From a virus: DNA of 53,141 bases. The DNA lies in IMG/VR virus record IMGVR_UViG_3300047564_007050, positions 1-53,141 of that record; one strand, written 5' to 3'. The notes beneath the pieces were generated by a model. The model was not told the origin of the DNA, ran no database searches, and saw only the letters and a program-made list of their open reading frames with translations. The translations under genes and the position numbers were made by a program. Shown one piece after another: positions 1-7,636 of the stretch. The number at the start of each line of letters is the position of its first letter. The first letter of the stretch is position 1.

Positions 1-189
1 ATTCTCATCTATCAATATATCTTTAGATATTGGCGGGTTTTTTCTTCTGTTGGTTATCGGAATATCGTAGTGCTTAAAGAGATTTCTTACATATTCTCTA
101 CACACTGAAAATTTCTCAGCAATTTCTCTCTGACTCATGTTCTTAGAAACACATTCAAGTAGTTCTGCCTTTTGAATTTTTATAATCAT
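1..189 (-). CDS. Partial gene: helix-turn-helix protein, possible homing endonuclease N-terminus
   Basis: The first 63 codons of a minus-strand gene are open from ATG at 189 to the window edge, so only the N-terminus is visible. Residues about 18-40 (SQREIAEKFSVCREYVRNLF) read as a helix-turn-helix of the kind found at the start of many free-standing phage homing endonucleases and some phage regulators. The Shine-Dalgarno is weak (GGAA about 11 bases upstream). It lies beyond the terminator that follows the major capsid gene, a usual place for endonucleases that invade around conserved phage genes. The catalytic domain, if any, is outside the window, so the endonuclease idea is an inference; a small DNA-binding regulator is equally possible. 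Confidence 0.6.
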   Translation of the reverse strand, partial: MIIKIQKAELLECVSKNMSQREIAEKFSVCREYVRNLFKHYDIPITNRRKNPPISKDILIDEN

Positions 190-234
190 AATTAAGTATT
201 CCAATAAGTACCAAATCACATTTAGTATCATGAT

Positions 235-266
235 ACAAAGAAAGGGGCAATTGCCCCTTTCTTTGT
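235..266. terminator. Perfect 32-base palindrome, terminator after gp23
   Basis: The arms acaaagaaaggggcaa and ttgcccctttctttgt are exact reverse complements with no spacer. The hairpin has a GC-rich core (GGGGCAA/TTGCCCC) and a T-rich 3 prime arm on both strands. It starts 23 bases after the stop codon of the capsid gene, so it most likely ends the capsid transcript. Its symmetry means it could also act on transcripts from the other side. The stretch 190-288 holds nothing else that I can see. Confidence 0.85.
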
Positions 267-288
267 TGGTTACAAATCAACTCTAAAA

Positions 289-1632
289 TTAGAGGAGGTT
301 TGTTACTTTCACTTTGCGATAATATACGTTGTTACCAGCATTAATTGAAGTAGCAACGTTAAATGGTGTAGTTGCCGAAACCGCACCGAATGGATTAGAA
401 ACAAGCCCGTAACGAGTCTTGAAACCAATCTTAGGCTGAAACGAACCAGGGTCAATTGCCCTAACCATTTGGAGGGGTACATAAGGACAATAGAACAGAC
501 CAGCATCATACTGATTTGCGCCCTTAAACCCAACTACAAAGAAGTTTGGCTGATTAGCCGAACCAACAGGAGCATAAGGATCAATATAAACCTTAAAGCG
601 ACCATTGAGAACGCCAACAAAGGTGTTTCCAGTATCGTCAACTGTTAGAGAATCCTTAAGAGCCGAACCGCAATCAAGAAGACCAGCTACGCTAAGAGCA
701 CTAGCAGTATCGCTATCGCAGATAATCATGTTACCACGACCACGACGAGTTTCCTTAGCAATTGCATTAGCCTCACGCTCAATCTGAACCATGAGACCCT
801 TGTACTTCTCAACCGACCAACGACCATTAGAATCAACATCTAGGTCAAATGTGCCAGCAGTAGCAACGCCATAAGTAGCACCAGGCTTTGCGCTTCTATA
901 TACAGTGCGAACTACCTCACGGTTGATTTCAGCAAGAATCTCAGCCGAGAGAATATTAGCAAGCTCACTTTCAGCATCAAGACCGTGAACAGCCTTAAGA
1001 TCCTGAGCAAGCTCTAGTGAGTACTCAGCCTTAAGCGCACGAGTCTTGGCCTCTACGCTAACCTTCTCAATCGAGAAAGCCATCTGAGCAATGTCTGGGC
1101 TTCCGCCGCCTGTACCAAGAGCTTCACCATCACGAGTGAGGAAGCCAGTACCGCCAGTAAGATTACCAGCAGCAGTTCCGCCAGAGAATGGGTCAGTTGT
1201 GCCAGGTACCCATGAAGCATGAGGGCCGCCAGTTCCAGAGAAATCTGTGTCAGCCTCGTTAAATAGAGCCTCTGCGCCATCCTGTGCTGTGTAGCGAGAA
1301 CGCATAGCAAAGATAAGGCCAGTTGGTGCCTTCATTGGCTGTACGCCGCAGATATCAAATGCGATAAGATTAGGAAGCGCACGACGAAGCAGACCAATCA
1401 GAACTGGGTCATAGCCCTGCATCTGAGTATTTGCCGAGCCGCTATAGCTAGGATTAGTTAGTCCAGAGTTAGCTGGAGCTGCTTCTGAAAGCATTTCCTT
1501 ACGAGACTCGTTGATCTGGTTCTCAAGAAGAACGGTCATAACCGCCCTCTTGTGAGCATCACGAACCTCTGGCAACTCAGGATGATCGATTACTTTCGAC
1601 CACTTCTTTTCAAGTTCTTCGGTGAGATACAT
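289..1632 (-). CDS. 23: Major capsid protein gp23
   Basis: This 447-residue protein matches the T4 gp23 family (T4 about 521 residues) and ends the head gene series 20-21-22-23. The N-terminal 50 residues are charged and helical, as expected of the delta peptide removed by the prohead protease. A good cleavage site of the (L/I)-x-E type is LSE50|A51; INE42 is an alternative. The rest is the HK97-fold shell, with sequence such as YDPVLIGLLRRALPNLIAFD typical of the family. The start ATG at 1632 has a strong AGGAG Shine-Dalgarno, and a late promoter TATAAATA lies 44 bases upstream. The gene is followed by a strong terminator, consistent with very high late expression. Family assignment is certain; the cleavage position is inferred. 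Confidence 0.97.
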   Translation of the reverse strand: MYLTEELEKKWSKVIDHPELPEVRDAHKRAVMTVLLENQINESRKEMLSEAAPANSGLTNPSYSGSANTQMQGYDPVLIGLLRRALPNLIAFDICGVQPMKAPTGLIFAMRSRYTAQDGAEALFNEADTDFSGTGGPHASWVPGTTDPFSGGTAAGNLTGGTGFLTRDGEALGTGGGSPDIAQMAFSIEKVSVEAKTRALKAEYSLELAQDLKAVHGLDAESELANILSAEILAEINREVVRTVYRSAKPGATYGVATAGTFDLDVDSNGRWSVEKYKGLMVQIEREANAIAKETRRGRGNMIICDSDTASALSVAGLLDCGSALKDSLTVDDTGNTFVGVLNGRFKVYIDPYAPVGSANQPNFFVVGFKGANQYDAGLFYCPYVPLQMVRAIDPGSFQPKIGFKTRYGLVSNPFGAVSATTPFNVATSINAGNNVYYRKVKVTNLL

Positions 1633-1675
1633 TTTTATTCTCCTTTAATTAATAAAATATGAAACTTTATTATAT

Positions 1676-1683
1676 TATTTATA
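1676..1683 (-). promoter_or_regulatory. T4-type late promoter for gp23
   Basis: The exact octamer TATAAATA on the minus strand, 44 bases upstream of the gp23 ATG, in the short gap after gp22. T4 late promoters consist of this single -10-like element recognised by the gp55 late sigma factor. Confidence 0.7.
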
Positions 1684-1694
1684 AAAATTATTAT

Positions 1695-2870
1695 TTACTT
1701 TCTTCCGCTTTTTGCACTTACCATTTTGGAAATTGCGGCGGCGAAAGCGTCGACTTCAGTTTTTGTTTCGGCACTCTCTTGTGGAAAGATACCACCCTCA
1801 ACTAAAAGATTATCACTAATATCTTTTGACTCTATTTTATTATTTGGAAAATAACTTTCCTTTATAACTTGTAGCTTTTTCTCAAAAGATTTTTCGTCAG
1901 CAAAAGAGACTCCCTCGCACAACTCTGAGAACTTAATGGCTTCGTTTTTACTCATACCATCAGACATAGAATTGACTATGATGCTCTTTTTTAAGCCGTT
2001 GTGCTGATTTTTTAACTCAACATTACGCTTAATCTCTTCATTAAGTTCATTCTCTAGAGCCTTAATCTTATTTTCTTGCTCTGAGAGAACATCTACCTTA
2101 CTCTCAGGAATATCAATAAAACTAGATTCAAAAAGACCCTTTAATCCCATAATGAAATTTTCAGTTAGCTCAGAGCGAACCTCAGAAACGATTGCGACCT
2201 CGTTATCCTTCATCCACTCTTCAACAACATAATTTAAATAGTTGTCTAACTTGTTAACTAAAGTCTCGCAAATCTCTTGCTCAGACTCTTTTAGCTTCTC
2301 TTCGTAAATTGTTGCCAGCTTTTCCTTTTCTGCCAGGATCTTCTTCTTGCTAGTTCTCTTTACCGAAGCCTCGAATATTGCAGAAACTTTCTCTTTGAAT
2401 GACTCAGAAAGCTCTTCACCATCAGTAAGAGCCTTTGTTGCCTCTTCAACGTCTTTCTTCTCATCATCAGACATCTCAGCAGACTCTTCCATCTCTTCTG
2501 GCTCTTTTTCAGCCTCTTCTTTCTTTATTGAGCCCATGTTTAAATCTGTCCAGCCCTCTTCTACAGAATCAGACTTCTCATCCTCATCCTCATCTTCGTC
2601 ATCAGACTCTTCTTTCTCTTCGCTCATTTCCTCTTTATCGTCGGTCTCGTCTGAATTTTCCTTTAGGTGATCTGGAATTTGAGCCGCTGCATCCGATGCA
2701 TGAACTGGAAGATCTGAAGCTGAAGACTCTTCTACAGTCTCTTTCTCATCTTCCATCTTATTCTCCTTAACTTCTTTCTTATCAGAAGATTCAGCAGCAT
2801 GTTGCTCTTCATCTTTCTTATGCATATTCATTTCAAGAATATCGTCCAAAAATTTTTTCGTTATGCTCAT
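1695..2870 (-). CDS. 22: Prohead core scaffold protein gp22-like
   Basis: A 391-residue, very acidic and Lys/Glu-rich protein placed between protease and capsid, where T4 has gene 22 (269 residues). Residues about 20-150 are a low-complexity acidic stretch of E, D, S and K; residues about 155-310 are predicted coiled coil with long KEK/EEK runs. Such composition is typical of the internal scaffold that is cleaved to small peptides by gp21 and lost or packaged during head maturation. It is longer than the T4 protein mainly through the acidic N-terminal region. The start at 2870 has a GGAG Shine-Dalgarno and its own late promoter motif. The plus-strand open frames opposite it are shadows of the acidic repeats. 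The call rests on synteny and composition more than on conserved motifs. Confidence 0.85.
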   Translation of the reverse strand: MSITKKFLDDILEMNMHKKDEEQHAAESSDKKEVKENKMEDEKETVEESSASDLPVHASDAAAQIPDHLKENSDETDDKEEMSEEKEESDDEDEDEDEKSDSVEEGWTDLNMGSIKKEEAEKEPEEMEESAEMSDDEKKDVEEATKALTDGEELSESFKEKVSAIFEASVKRTSKKKILAEKEKLATIYEEKLKESEQEICETLVNKLDNYLNYVVEEWMKDNEVAIVSEVRSELTENFIMGLKGLFESSFIDIPESKVDVLSEQENKIKALENELNEEIKRNVELKNQHNGLKKSIIVNSMSDGMSKNEAIKFSELCEGVSFADEKSFEKKLQVIKESYFPNNKIESKDISDNLLVEGGIFPQESAETKTEVDAFAAAISKMVSAKSGRK

Positions 2871-2909
2871 TTTATGCTCCGAATTTTATTATATGCTTTA
2901 TAGCTTATT

Positions 2910-2917
2910 TATTTATA
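2910..2917 (-). promoter_or_regulatory. T4-type late promoter for gp22
   Basis: Exact TATAAATA on the minus strand, 40 bases upstream of the gp22 start, in the 52-base gap after the preceding small gene. Confidence 0.65.
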
Positions 2918-2922
2918 CATTT

Positions 2923-3276
2923 TTAATTTTCTCTAACTCTTACTAATATTTCTCTTTCCAACTTAGATGCGTTGTCAAAAGTCACTAATATCGTTACTTT
3001 ATAATCATAATTATGCTCTCCTCCGGTTAGTTGAATTCTAACTGCGGTTTTGCTAGGAGACAGTATAGTAGGAGTTGTAGAAACTAAAAATGAGTTTGCT
3101 GCTTCTTTAACATCTGGCACTTTTCTTTTCCATCTAACTGCGCTAGCTGAAGCAAGGGTTATTTCAGTTGCTCCCCTTGGTAAAACATGAAGTTTTCCAA
3201 ATGAAATGTCCATCGTTAGCACTTCATTAGGTTGCTTAACTTCAGCTAAAATTAGATTTTCAGTGTTGATATACAT
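2923..3276 (-). CDS. Hypothetical virion protein, Ig-like fold likely
   Basis: A 117-residue protein of unknown function inserted, with its upstream neighbour, between the gp21 protease and gp22 scaffold genes. This position is not occupied by extra genes in T4. The sequence is rich in alternating beta-strand patterns (for example NYDYKVTILVTFDNASKLER near the C-terminus), suggesting a small beta-sandwich. It follows the upstream gene by only 3 bases, so the two are probably co-translated. A head decoration or accessory structural role is a guess from position only; there is no motif that fixes a function. Confidence 0.75.
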   Translation of the reverse strand: MYINTENLILAEVKQPNEVLTMDISFGKLHVLPRGATEITLASASAVRWKRKVPDVKEAANSFLVSTTPTILSPSKTAVRIQLTGGEHNYDYKVTILVTFDNASKLEREILVRVREN

Positions 3277-3279
3277 TAA

Positions 3280-3726
3280 TTATAGCTTAAATATTAATTT
3301 CTTATTATTATTTTGGTCCGGAGCCCACTCTATAGTTGCAGTAGATTGTGTTACAGGAAGTCCGGTTGTTATGCCAGTGGCAGTATCAATAAATGCAACT
3401 AGATAGCTAGTGGCTTCTGTGTCACCAGCATTTTGTTTTATTATCGCAATATAACGTATTGTTAATCCAGATGTGGTTGATAAGCCACTAAATGATGCCG
3501 GATTAGCCGAAGCCACGCCATTGGTTACGTCTTTTCCAGCAAGAGCGGCAGAAATGCCAATTCGAGCTGCACTAGGAATATCGCTTAAAGCAACATGATT
3601 TACCGAAGGTGTGTATGCATTACTAATTAATACTGCCTTAAATGTATCACCCAAACCACCAGTTCCCCAATTTAGCTGCCCGCTAAGAAACTTTTCTTTT
3701 GCTTTATTATATACAAAATTTGACAT
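3280..3726 (-). CDS. Phage structural protein of unknown function, head-cluster insertion
   Basis: 148 residues. The pattern NKAKEKFLSGQLNW near the N-terminus, then KAVLISNAYTPSVNH and ALSDIPSAAR, then VAFIDTATGITTGLP, resembles a small family of phage virion-associated proteins that I know from siphophage and myophage genomes without assigned function. It sits directly after gp21 (11 bases downstream) and before a small beta-rich protein, inside the head morphogenesis cluster. It is likely a late structural or decoration protein acquired from another phage. No catalytic residues or membrane segments are visible. Confidence 0.75.
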   Translation of the reverse strand: MSNFVYNKAKEKFLSGQLNWGTGGLGDTFKAVLISNAYTPSVNHVALSDIPSAARIGISAALAGKDVTNGVASANPASFSGLSTTSGLTIRYIAIIKQNAGDTEATSYLVAFIDTATGITTGLPVTQSTATIEWAPDQNNNKKLIFKL

Positions 3727-3737
3727 TTTATAAGTTC

Positions 3738-4397
3738 CTACTTAGACTCAAGAAATTTTATGAATTTAGTAAATGCGGCCACACTAGCCTCTTCTAAATT
3801 GCGCTTGGCGCTTTTCTGAATGTCACGTTTAATATTGGCTAGGTGTTTTTCTTTTAATAGTCCATTATCCCACACCCACTCTTTACCTTCCATAATGCCA
3901 TTAACAAATGCATCTGGAGCCGAAGGATCAGCAACAATATCTGCGGCAGTGGCTAAATAAAAATCGTCTTGAACAATCTGAATATCTCTACCTTCAGTTC
4001 TAAGAGAGCCCATGCCCCTAGATGAAACGCCAAGTCTAGCGCCCTCGTCTATTAAAGACTTAACGATATTTCCCATTGGCGTTGACATTATCTTGGCTTT
4101 TCCGTAAAAGTTATTTCCGTCAACTTTCATTTCGGTGATCATGTGCGATACACGGTCTAGGTTTATAGTTGGGCCATCTGGATGGCCAAGTTCTCCGAAT
4201 GCTCTATTTTTATTAACATATTCACGAGTATACCTAAGTATTTCTTTTTCAAGAAGTTCTCTAGGATACATTCTACCATTTCTGTTTTTAAGTTCGGCCT
4301 GAAGAAATATTCCCTCTATAAAATAATTTTTTGGAGATTTTTCAGCTCCCTCTTTTATTATTTTAATTTCTTCGGTAACTTCGCAAATTAATTTCAT
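3738..4397 (-). CDS. 21: Prohead core protease gp21
   Basis: 219 residues, against about 212 in T4 gp21. It has the family signature: GELGHP with His72, a second conserved His85 in DRVSHMI, and the serine block LGVSSRG (Ser125/Ser126), which fit the His and Ser of the prohead serine protease family. The enzyme is activated inside the prohead and cleaves scaffold and capsid proteins after (L/I)-x-E. Its ATG overlaps the stop codon of the upstream gp67-like gene (ATGA), so the two are translationally coupled. Which of the two histidines is catalytic I cannot decide from the sequence alone. Confidence 0.95.
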   Translation of the reverse strand: MKLICEVTEEIKIIKEGAEKSPKNYFIEGIFLQAELKNRNGRMYPRELLEKEILRYTREYVNKNRAFGELGHPDGPTINLDRVSHMITEMKVDGNNFYGKAKIMSTPMGNIVKSLIDEGARLGVSSRGMGSLRTEGRDIQIVQDDFYLATAADIVADPSAPDAFVNGIMEGKEWVWDNGLLKEKHLANIKRDIQKSAKRNLEEASVAAFTKFIKFLESK

Positions 4398-4564
4398 ACC
4401 TTGAGCTTCCTAAATAGTTTTTTTGATAGTTCTTTCTTTTTATTTTTAATTGCCTTTCTAATTTTTATCAGCAAAGCATGAGTAACGTGCTTTTTTAATC
4501 CAGCAGCATCATCAGTTCTCAATGAAGAAATTGCATCATTTAGTATTTTTTTAGTATCACTCAT
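4394..4564 (-). CDS. 67: Small prohead core protein, gp67-like
   Basis: A 56-residue open frame that fills the gap between portal and protease, where T4 has genes 67 and 68. The protein starts MSDTKKILNDAISS and its second half is strongly basic (runs such as KNKKKELSKKLFRKLK), with an overall helical pattern. A GGTG Shine-Dalgarno lies just upstream of ATG 4564, and the stop overlaps the gp21 start as ATGA. Such peptides are internal core components that are cleaved by gp21 during head maturation. It is shorter than T4 gp67 (80 residues), and identity rests on position, size and charge rather than on clear sequence similarity. Confidence 0.75.
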   Translation of the reverse strand: MSDTKKILNDAISSLRTDDAAGLKKHVTHALLIKIRKAIKNKKKELSKKLFRKLKV

Positions 4565-4579
4565 AATATCACCGTGTTA

Positions 4580-4587
4580 TATTTATA
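4580..4587 (-). promoter_or_regulatory. Candidate late promoter before gp67/gp21
   Basis: TATAAATA on the minus strand, overlapping the stop codon of the portal gene and only 16 bases before the next ATG. A transcript from here would have a very short leader that could just hold the GGTG ribosome site, so this one is less sure than the others. Confidence 0.4.
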
Positions 4588-6139
4588 TTTTACTTTTAAT
4601 GCCTTCTGGCGGAGGCTCTCCTTCTACACCAGGCAAGCCTAAATCGGCAGTCATCTTTCTTTCAACACCTATTTCATTCTCAATTCTCAATCGCTCATCG
4701 TTTGTTTGATGAAGAACGTTTCTCTTAACCCATTCTTTAGAAAAATACGTTGATGTATATGGTTCAATTTGCTGCAATAATTCTAATCTGGCCTTTAATA
4801 CTTCACCCTCTTTTAATTCTGCGTAGTGATTATCAGTATTGAAATCGTATTTAATTTCTTCTTTTATTGACGGCCACTCGTCTAGTTTTATTATGTTTTT
4901 GCTAACAAGTTGCTTCTTTAACAAATCATCAAACAAATGAGAAAACCTAAGTCTAATTCTATGAATAAACTTAGCAAATTTAACCTCATCTCTTTGTATT
5001 TCTGCGGCTCTGCCTATCTGAAACCCCTCGCCACGCTCTAGTCTAGAAAGGGGCACATTTAAAGCTCTATAAACTTTGCGCTGAAAGTATTCTACGTCAG
5101 CAAGCTCACCAAGGTTTTCGCCTCCGGGTAAAGTATCAATAGAAGTTCCTTGAGAACCTTCTCTTCGAGGTAGCCAATAATCTTCTAACATTGACATGAA
5201 GCGGCGGTCTTCACGCATCTCTCCGGTCTCTACATTATACTGCAACTTATTGCGGTATCTTTGCATTACAGTTCTGAGATATTCATCTGCTTTAGATTTT
5301 GGCAAATTGCCGACATCGACATAAAATATTCTTCGCTCTGGTGCTCTAGCAATACGATATATAACTAAAGCGTCTTCCATCATTTTTAACTGATTGATGG
5401 GCTTTATGGCTTTATGAATGTTTGATAAAATTGCAGACGAATATTTGTCAACTATACCAGAATGAACATAGCAAATTGAGTCTGGACGTATCTTTACTCC
5501 AGCCATAGTTGCTATGGTTGTATATGAGTTCGGAGCATTGAAATTTATGCCCCTACTGGCATATGAGTAATACTCATCTTTGACTTTTAGCAATTCAATT
5601 CCGCTTACAGGATCAATTGTTTTCTCAACCTCACGAATTTTCCTAATTTGTCTTGGGTCTACATATCTTAATTGAAGTATACCTTTATTGCCATCATCTA
5701 AAATGACGTGATAATAAATTCTGCCGTCTATATACCAACGACGAGCAATTTCATATGCCTGGTTGTTCCAGTCTAATAGAGTTAAAACGTTATCAAACTC
5801 TTCTTCTATTATTCTTTTTAATGGCTTGTTTAATTTTACGCTGTCTAAGTTTATTTTTACCGCATCTGTGGTGCCGTCCATTATCAGCATTTCATTGATG
5901 ATGTCGTCTATGGCATAATCAACGTCTGGCAACAGTGCTAATTCTCTATATCTTGTGATAAGCTCAAATTCATTTTTTATAGTTCCATCAAAATCTATGT
6001 ATGCGCCATATGCACCAGCTACGCCAGCAACATTTACTGCACCATCATAATTTTCCGGAAGAACAAATGACTTTGCATCTTCTTTTTTAATTTCTTCTTT
6101 AGTTTTTTTAAAATTCCAACCAAATAGATTAAATGCCAT
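4583..6139 (-). CDS. 20: Portal vertex protein gp20
   Basis: 518 residues, nearly the T4 length (524). It is the dodecameric portal through which DNA is packaged and to which the neck binds. Typical portal sequence is seen throughout, including DVDYAIDDIINEMLIMD in the N-terminal part, RWYIDGRIYYHVILDD, YVDPRQIRKIRE, PERRIFYVDVGNLPKSKADE and the DTLPGGENLGEL block followed by QRKVYRALNVPLSRLE. The gene has an AGGA Shine-Dalgarno, stands just downstream of a tail tube gene, and is followed by the gp67-like and protease genes as in T4. A degenerate late promoter (ACTAAATA at 6171-6178) sits about 32 bases upstream. Confidence 0.97.
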   Translation of the reverse strand: MAFNLFGWNFKKTKEEIKKEDAKSFVLPENYDGAVNVAGVAGAYGAYIDFDGTIKNEFELITRYRELALLPDVDYAIDDIINEMLIMDGTTDAVKINLDSVKLNKPLKRIIEEEFDNVLTLLDWNNQAYEIARRWYIDGRIYYHVILDDGNKGILQLRYVDPRQIRKIREVEKTIDPVSGIELLKVKDEYYSYASRGINFNAPNSYTTIATMAGVKIRPDSICYVHSGIVDKYSSAILSNIHKAIKPINQLKMMEDALVIYRIARAPERRIFYVDVGNLPKSKADEYLRTVMQRYRNKLQYNVETGEMREDRRFMSMLEDYWLPRREGSQGTSIDTLPGGENLGELADVEYFQRKVYRALNVPLSRLERGEGFQIGRAAEIQRDEVKFAKFIHRIRLRFSHLFDDLLKKQLVSKNIIKLDEWPSIKEEIKYDFNTDNHYAELKEGEVLKARLELLQQIEPYTSTYFSKEWVKRNVLHQTNDERLRIENEIGVERKMTADLGLPGVEGEPPPEGIKSKI

Positions 6140-6184
6140 AATTATTAGTTCCTAATATGCTCAGTATTACTATTTAGTTCTATA

Positions 6185-6907
6185 TTATGAGTTTGGTCCT
6201 ATAACCCAATAGTCATATTTAAATGTTACTGAAAATTCTTCTATTTTTTCATCTTCCCAACTAAGTTCTATCGAACCTACGGATATAGGAAACATGTTTA
6301 CAAATTTATAAGTTCTTATTGGAATTGGCTCAACTTCAGTCAATTTAGAAGTTGCAGAGTTTCTAGAAAATCTTCTATCTATAAATCTATCTGGATTTGC
6401 AGGATCATAAACATCACTTTCAAGAACGGTGCTTTCGTATTTAACTGGCTGCTTTATTGAATTTCTTTCTACGTATGGTGGTCCAAGAGAAGTTTGTGAA
6501 AATTGCTTAATAACTCCATCAACTTGATATGAACTTGGAGAAGAATTTACTCCACTATTTTTAATATTGCTGCTATGTCCATTCATAGCACCAACCCAAA
6601 ACTCAAAAGTTTTTCTTATATAAAAATCTTCATCATTGATTACCGTTATCGTAAACGGGTCAAAAACTTTAGTTCCTGCCGTATATACCTCTCTTCCTTG
6701 ATATGGAACCGTGACTGCATCTATTGATGTTGATGGCAAAAATGCACTTTTACACAGAAATTTTAACTTTCTAGAAAATTGATTTAATTCAACATTTTCA
6801 TCTGATATGTTTAATCCTGGGGGATAACCCATTTGAACTTCAAATAAGTTAGTTCTGGCTCCACCATACAGCAAATTAGATTTGAAGTTCTTGATGTTAA
6901 ATGACAT
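6185..6907 (-). CDS. 19: Tail tube protein gp19, second paralog
   Basis: 240 residues, longer than T4 gp19 (163). It is a clear paralog of the gene just upstream (6996-7598): both start M-[ST]-F-N-[IV], share GGAR near residue 17, then TITVINDEDF / KITVINDEDF and GH.[ST]NIKNSG, and end with TFKYDYWVIGP / TFAYDYWVIEN. Extra length lies in a central insertion (residues about 150-190, between QFSQTSLGPP and RTYKFVNMFP). It is separated from its paralog by an intrinsic terminator, so the two tubes may be expressed at different levels. It could be the main tube, or a specialised tube-end or neck-side protein; the sequence does not tell which. Confidence 0.93.
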   Translation of the reverse strand: MSFNIKNFKSNLLYGGARTNLFEVQMGYPPGLNISDENVELNQFSRKLKFLCKSAFLPSTSIDAVTVPYQGREVYTAGTKVFDPFTITVINDEDFYIRKTFEFWVGAMNGHSSNIKNSGVNSSPSSYQVDGVIKQFSQTSLGPPYVERNSIKQPVKYESTVLESDVYDPANPDRFIDRRFSRNSATSKLTEVEPIPIRTYKFVNMFPISVGSIELSWEDEKIEEFSVTFKYDYWVIGPNS

Positions 6908-6925
6908 ACTCTCTCAAAATATAGT

Positions 6926-6947
6926 AAAACGCCTTCGTGAGAAGGCG
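6926..6947 (-). terminator. Intrinsic terminator between the two tail tube genes
   Basis: On the minus strand, CGCCTTC TCAC GAAGGCG is followed by TTTT and further T-rich sequence. The 7-bp GC-rich stem with a 4-base loop is a good rho-independent terminator for the transcript of the first tail tube gene. A second imperfect inverted repeat (AACAAC...GTTGTT) lies just upstream at about 6967-6994. Confidence 0.75.
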
Positions 6948-6995
6948 AATTACCCGTAACAAAACTCAACAACGCATTATATAAATGTGTTGTTA

Positions 6996-7598
6996 TTAGA
7001 GAACGCCAAGATCGTTGTTGTTTTCAATTACCCAATAATCATAGGCAAAAGTAACATCAAAAGTTTCAAGCTCATCGGTTCTATTCCAATCTAGTTCAAT
7101 AGCGCCAACTTCAGTAGGAAACAAGTTGATGAACTTGTATGCTCTAATTGCCAACTCTTCTGGACCCTTGCTGAACTGACGAACTATTGCAGTGGCCTGA
7201 TAATCTGCCGGTCTAGATGTAGCACCAGAGTTCTTAATGTTTGTCTCGTGGCCATTTATTGAAGCCAACCACTTCTCCATCGACTTTCTAATAATGAAAT
7301 CTTCATCATTAATTACTGTTATTTTCCAGGGCTCAAATGTTCTTGCTCCGGCAACCTTAACCTTACGACCAAAGTACCCAACATCAATCGCATCAACCTT
7401 ACTTGCTGGAAGACTTGTTGCGTTTGCTAAAAATGCAACCTTTCTCTCAACCACGGGGGCTGGAATTGCTGTTGCATCAGTAATACCATTGTTTACTGGA
7501 TCAGCCAAAGCTGGAAGGCTTAACTGAACCTGAAACAGAGAGGGGCGAGCCCCTCCGAAGGTCAGTTGGTTCTTAAATTGATTTACGTTAAATGTCAT
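6996..7598 (-). CDS. 19: Tail tube protein gp19, first paralog
   Basis: 200 residues of the T4 gp19 tail tube family, located directly after the sheath gene as in T4. Family sequence includes KITVINDEDFIIRKSMEKWL and the C-terminal ELDWNRTDELETFDVTFAYD. It forms the inner tube through which DNA leaves the virion. The start at 7598 has an excellent AAGGAG Shine-Dalgarno, and a late-promoter-like AATAAATA lies about 30 bases upstream. It ends at a strong terminator before the second paralog. Being the more compact copy and the one next to the sheath gene, it is the better candidate for the major tube subunit, but this is inference. Confidence 0.95.
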   Translation of the reverse strand: MTFNVNQFKNQLTFGGARPSLFQVQLSLPALADPVNNGITDATAIPAPVVERKVAFLANATSLPASKVDAIDVGYFGRKVKVAGARTFEPWKITVINDEDFIIRKSMEKWLASINGHETNIKNSGATSRPADYQATAIVRQFSKGPEELAIRAYKFINLFPTEVGAIELDWNRTDELETFDVTFAYDYWVIENNNDLGVL

Positions 7599-7628
7599 TG
7601 TTAAATCTCCTTAAAATATCGGTATATG

Positions 7629-7636
7629 TATTTATT
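7629..7636 (-). promoter_or_regulatory. Variant late promoter for tail tube
   Basis: AATAAATA(C) on the minus strand, about 30 bases upstream of the gp19 start and overlapping the end of the sheath gene. It differs from the T4 consensus at the first base only, so it is a weaker candidate. Confidence 0.4.

Noticed and set aside
2347-2770. Plus-strand open frames opposite the gp22 scaffold gene, rich in Ser and Leu.
   Set aside because: They are the antisense of GAA/GAT-rich acidic repeats, have no ribosome site, and gp22 is clearly the gene.
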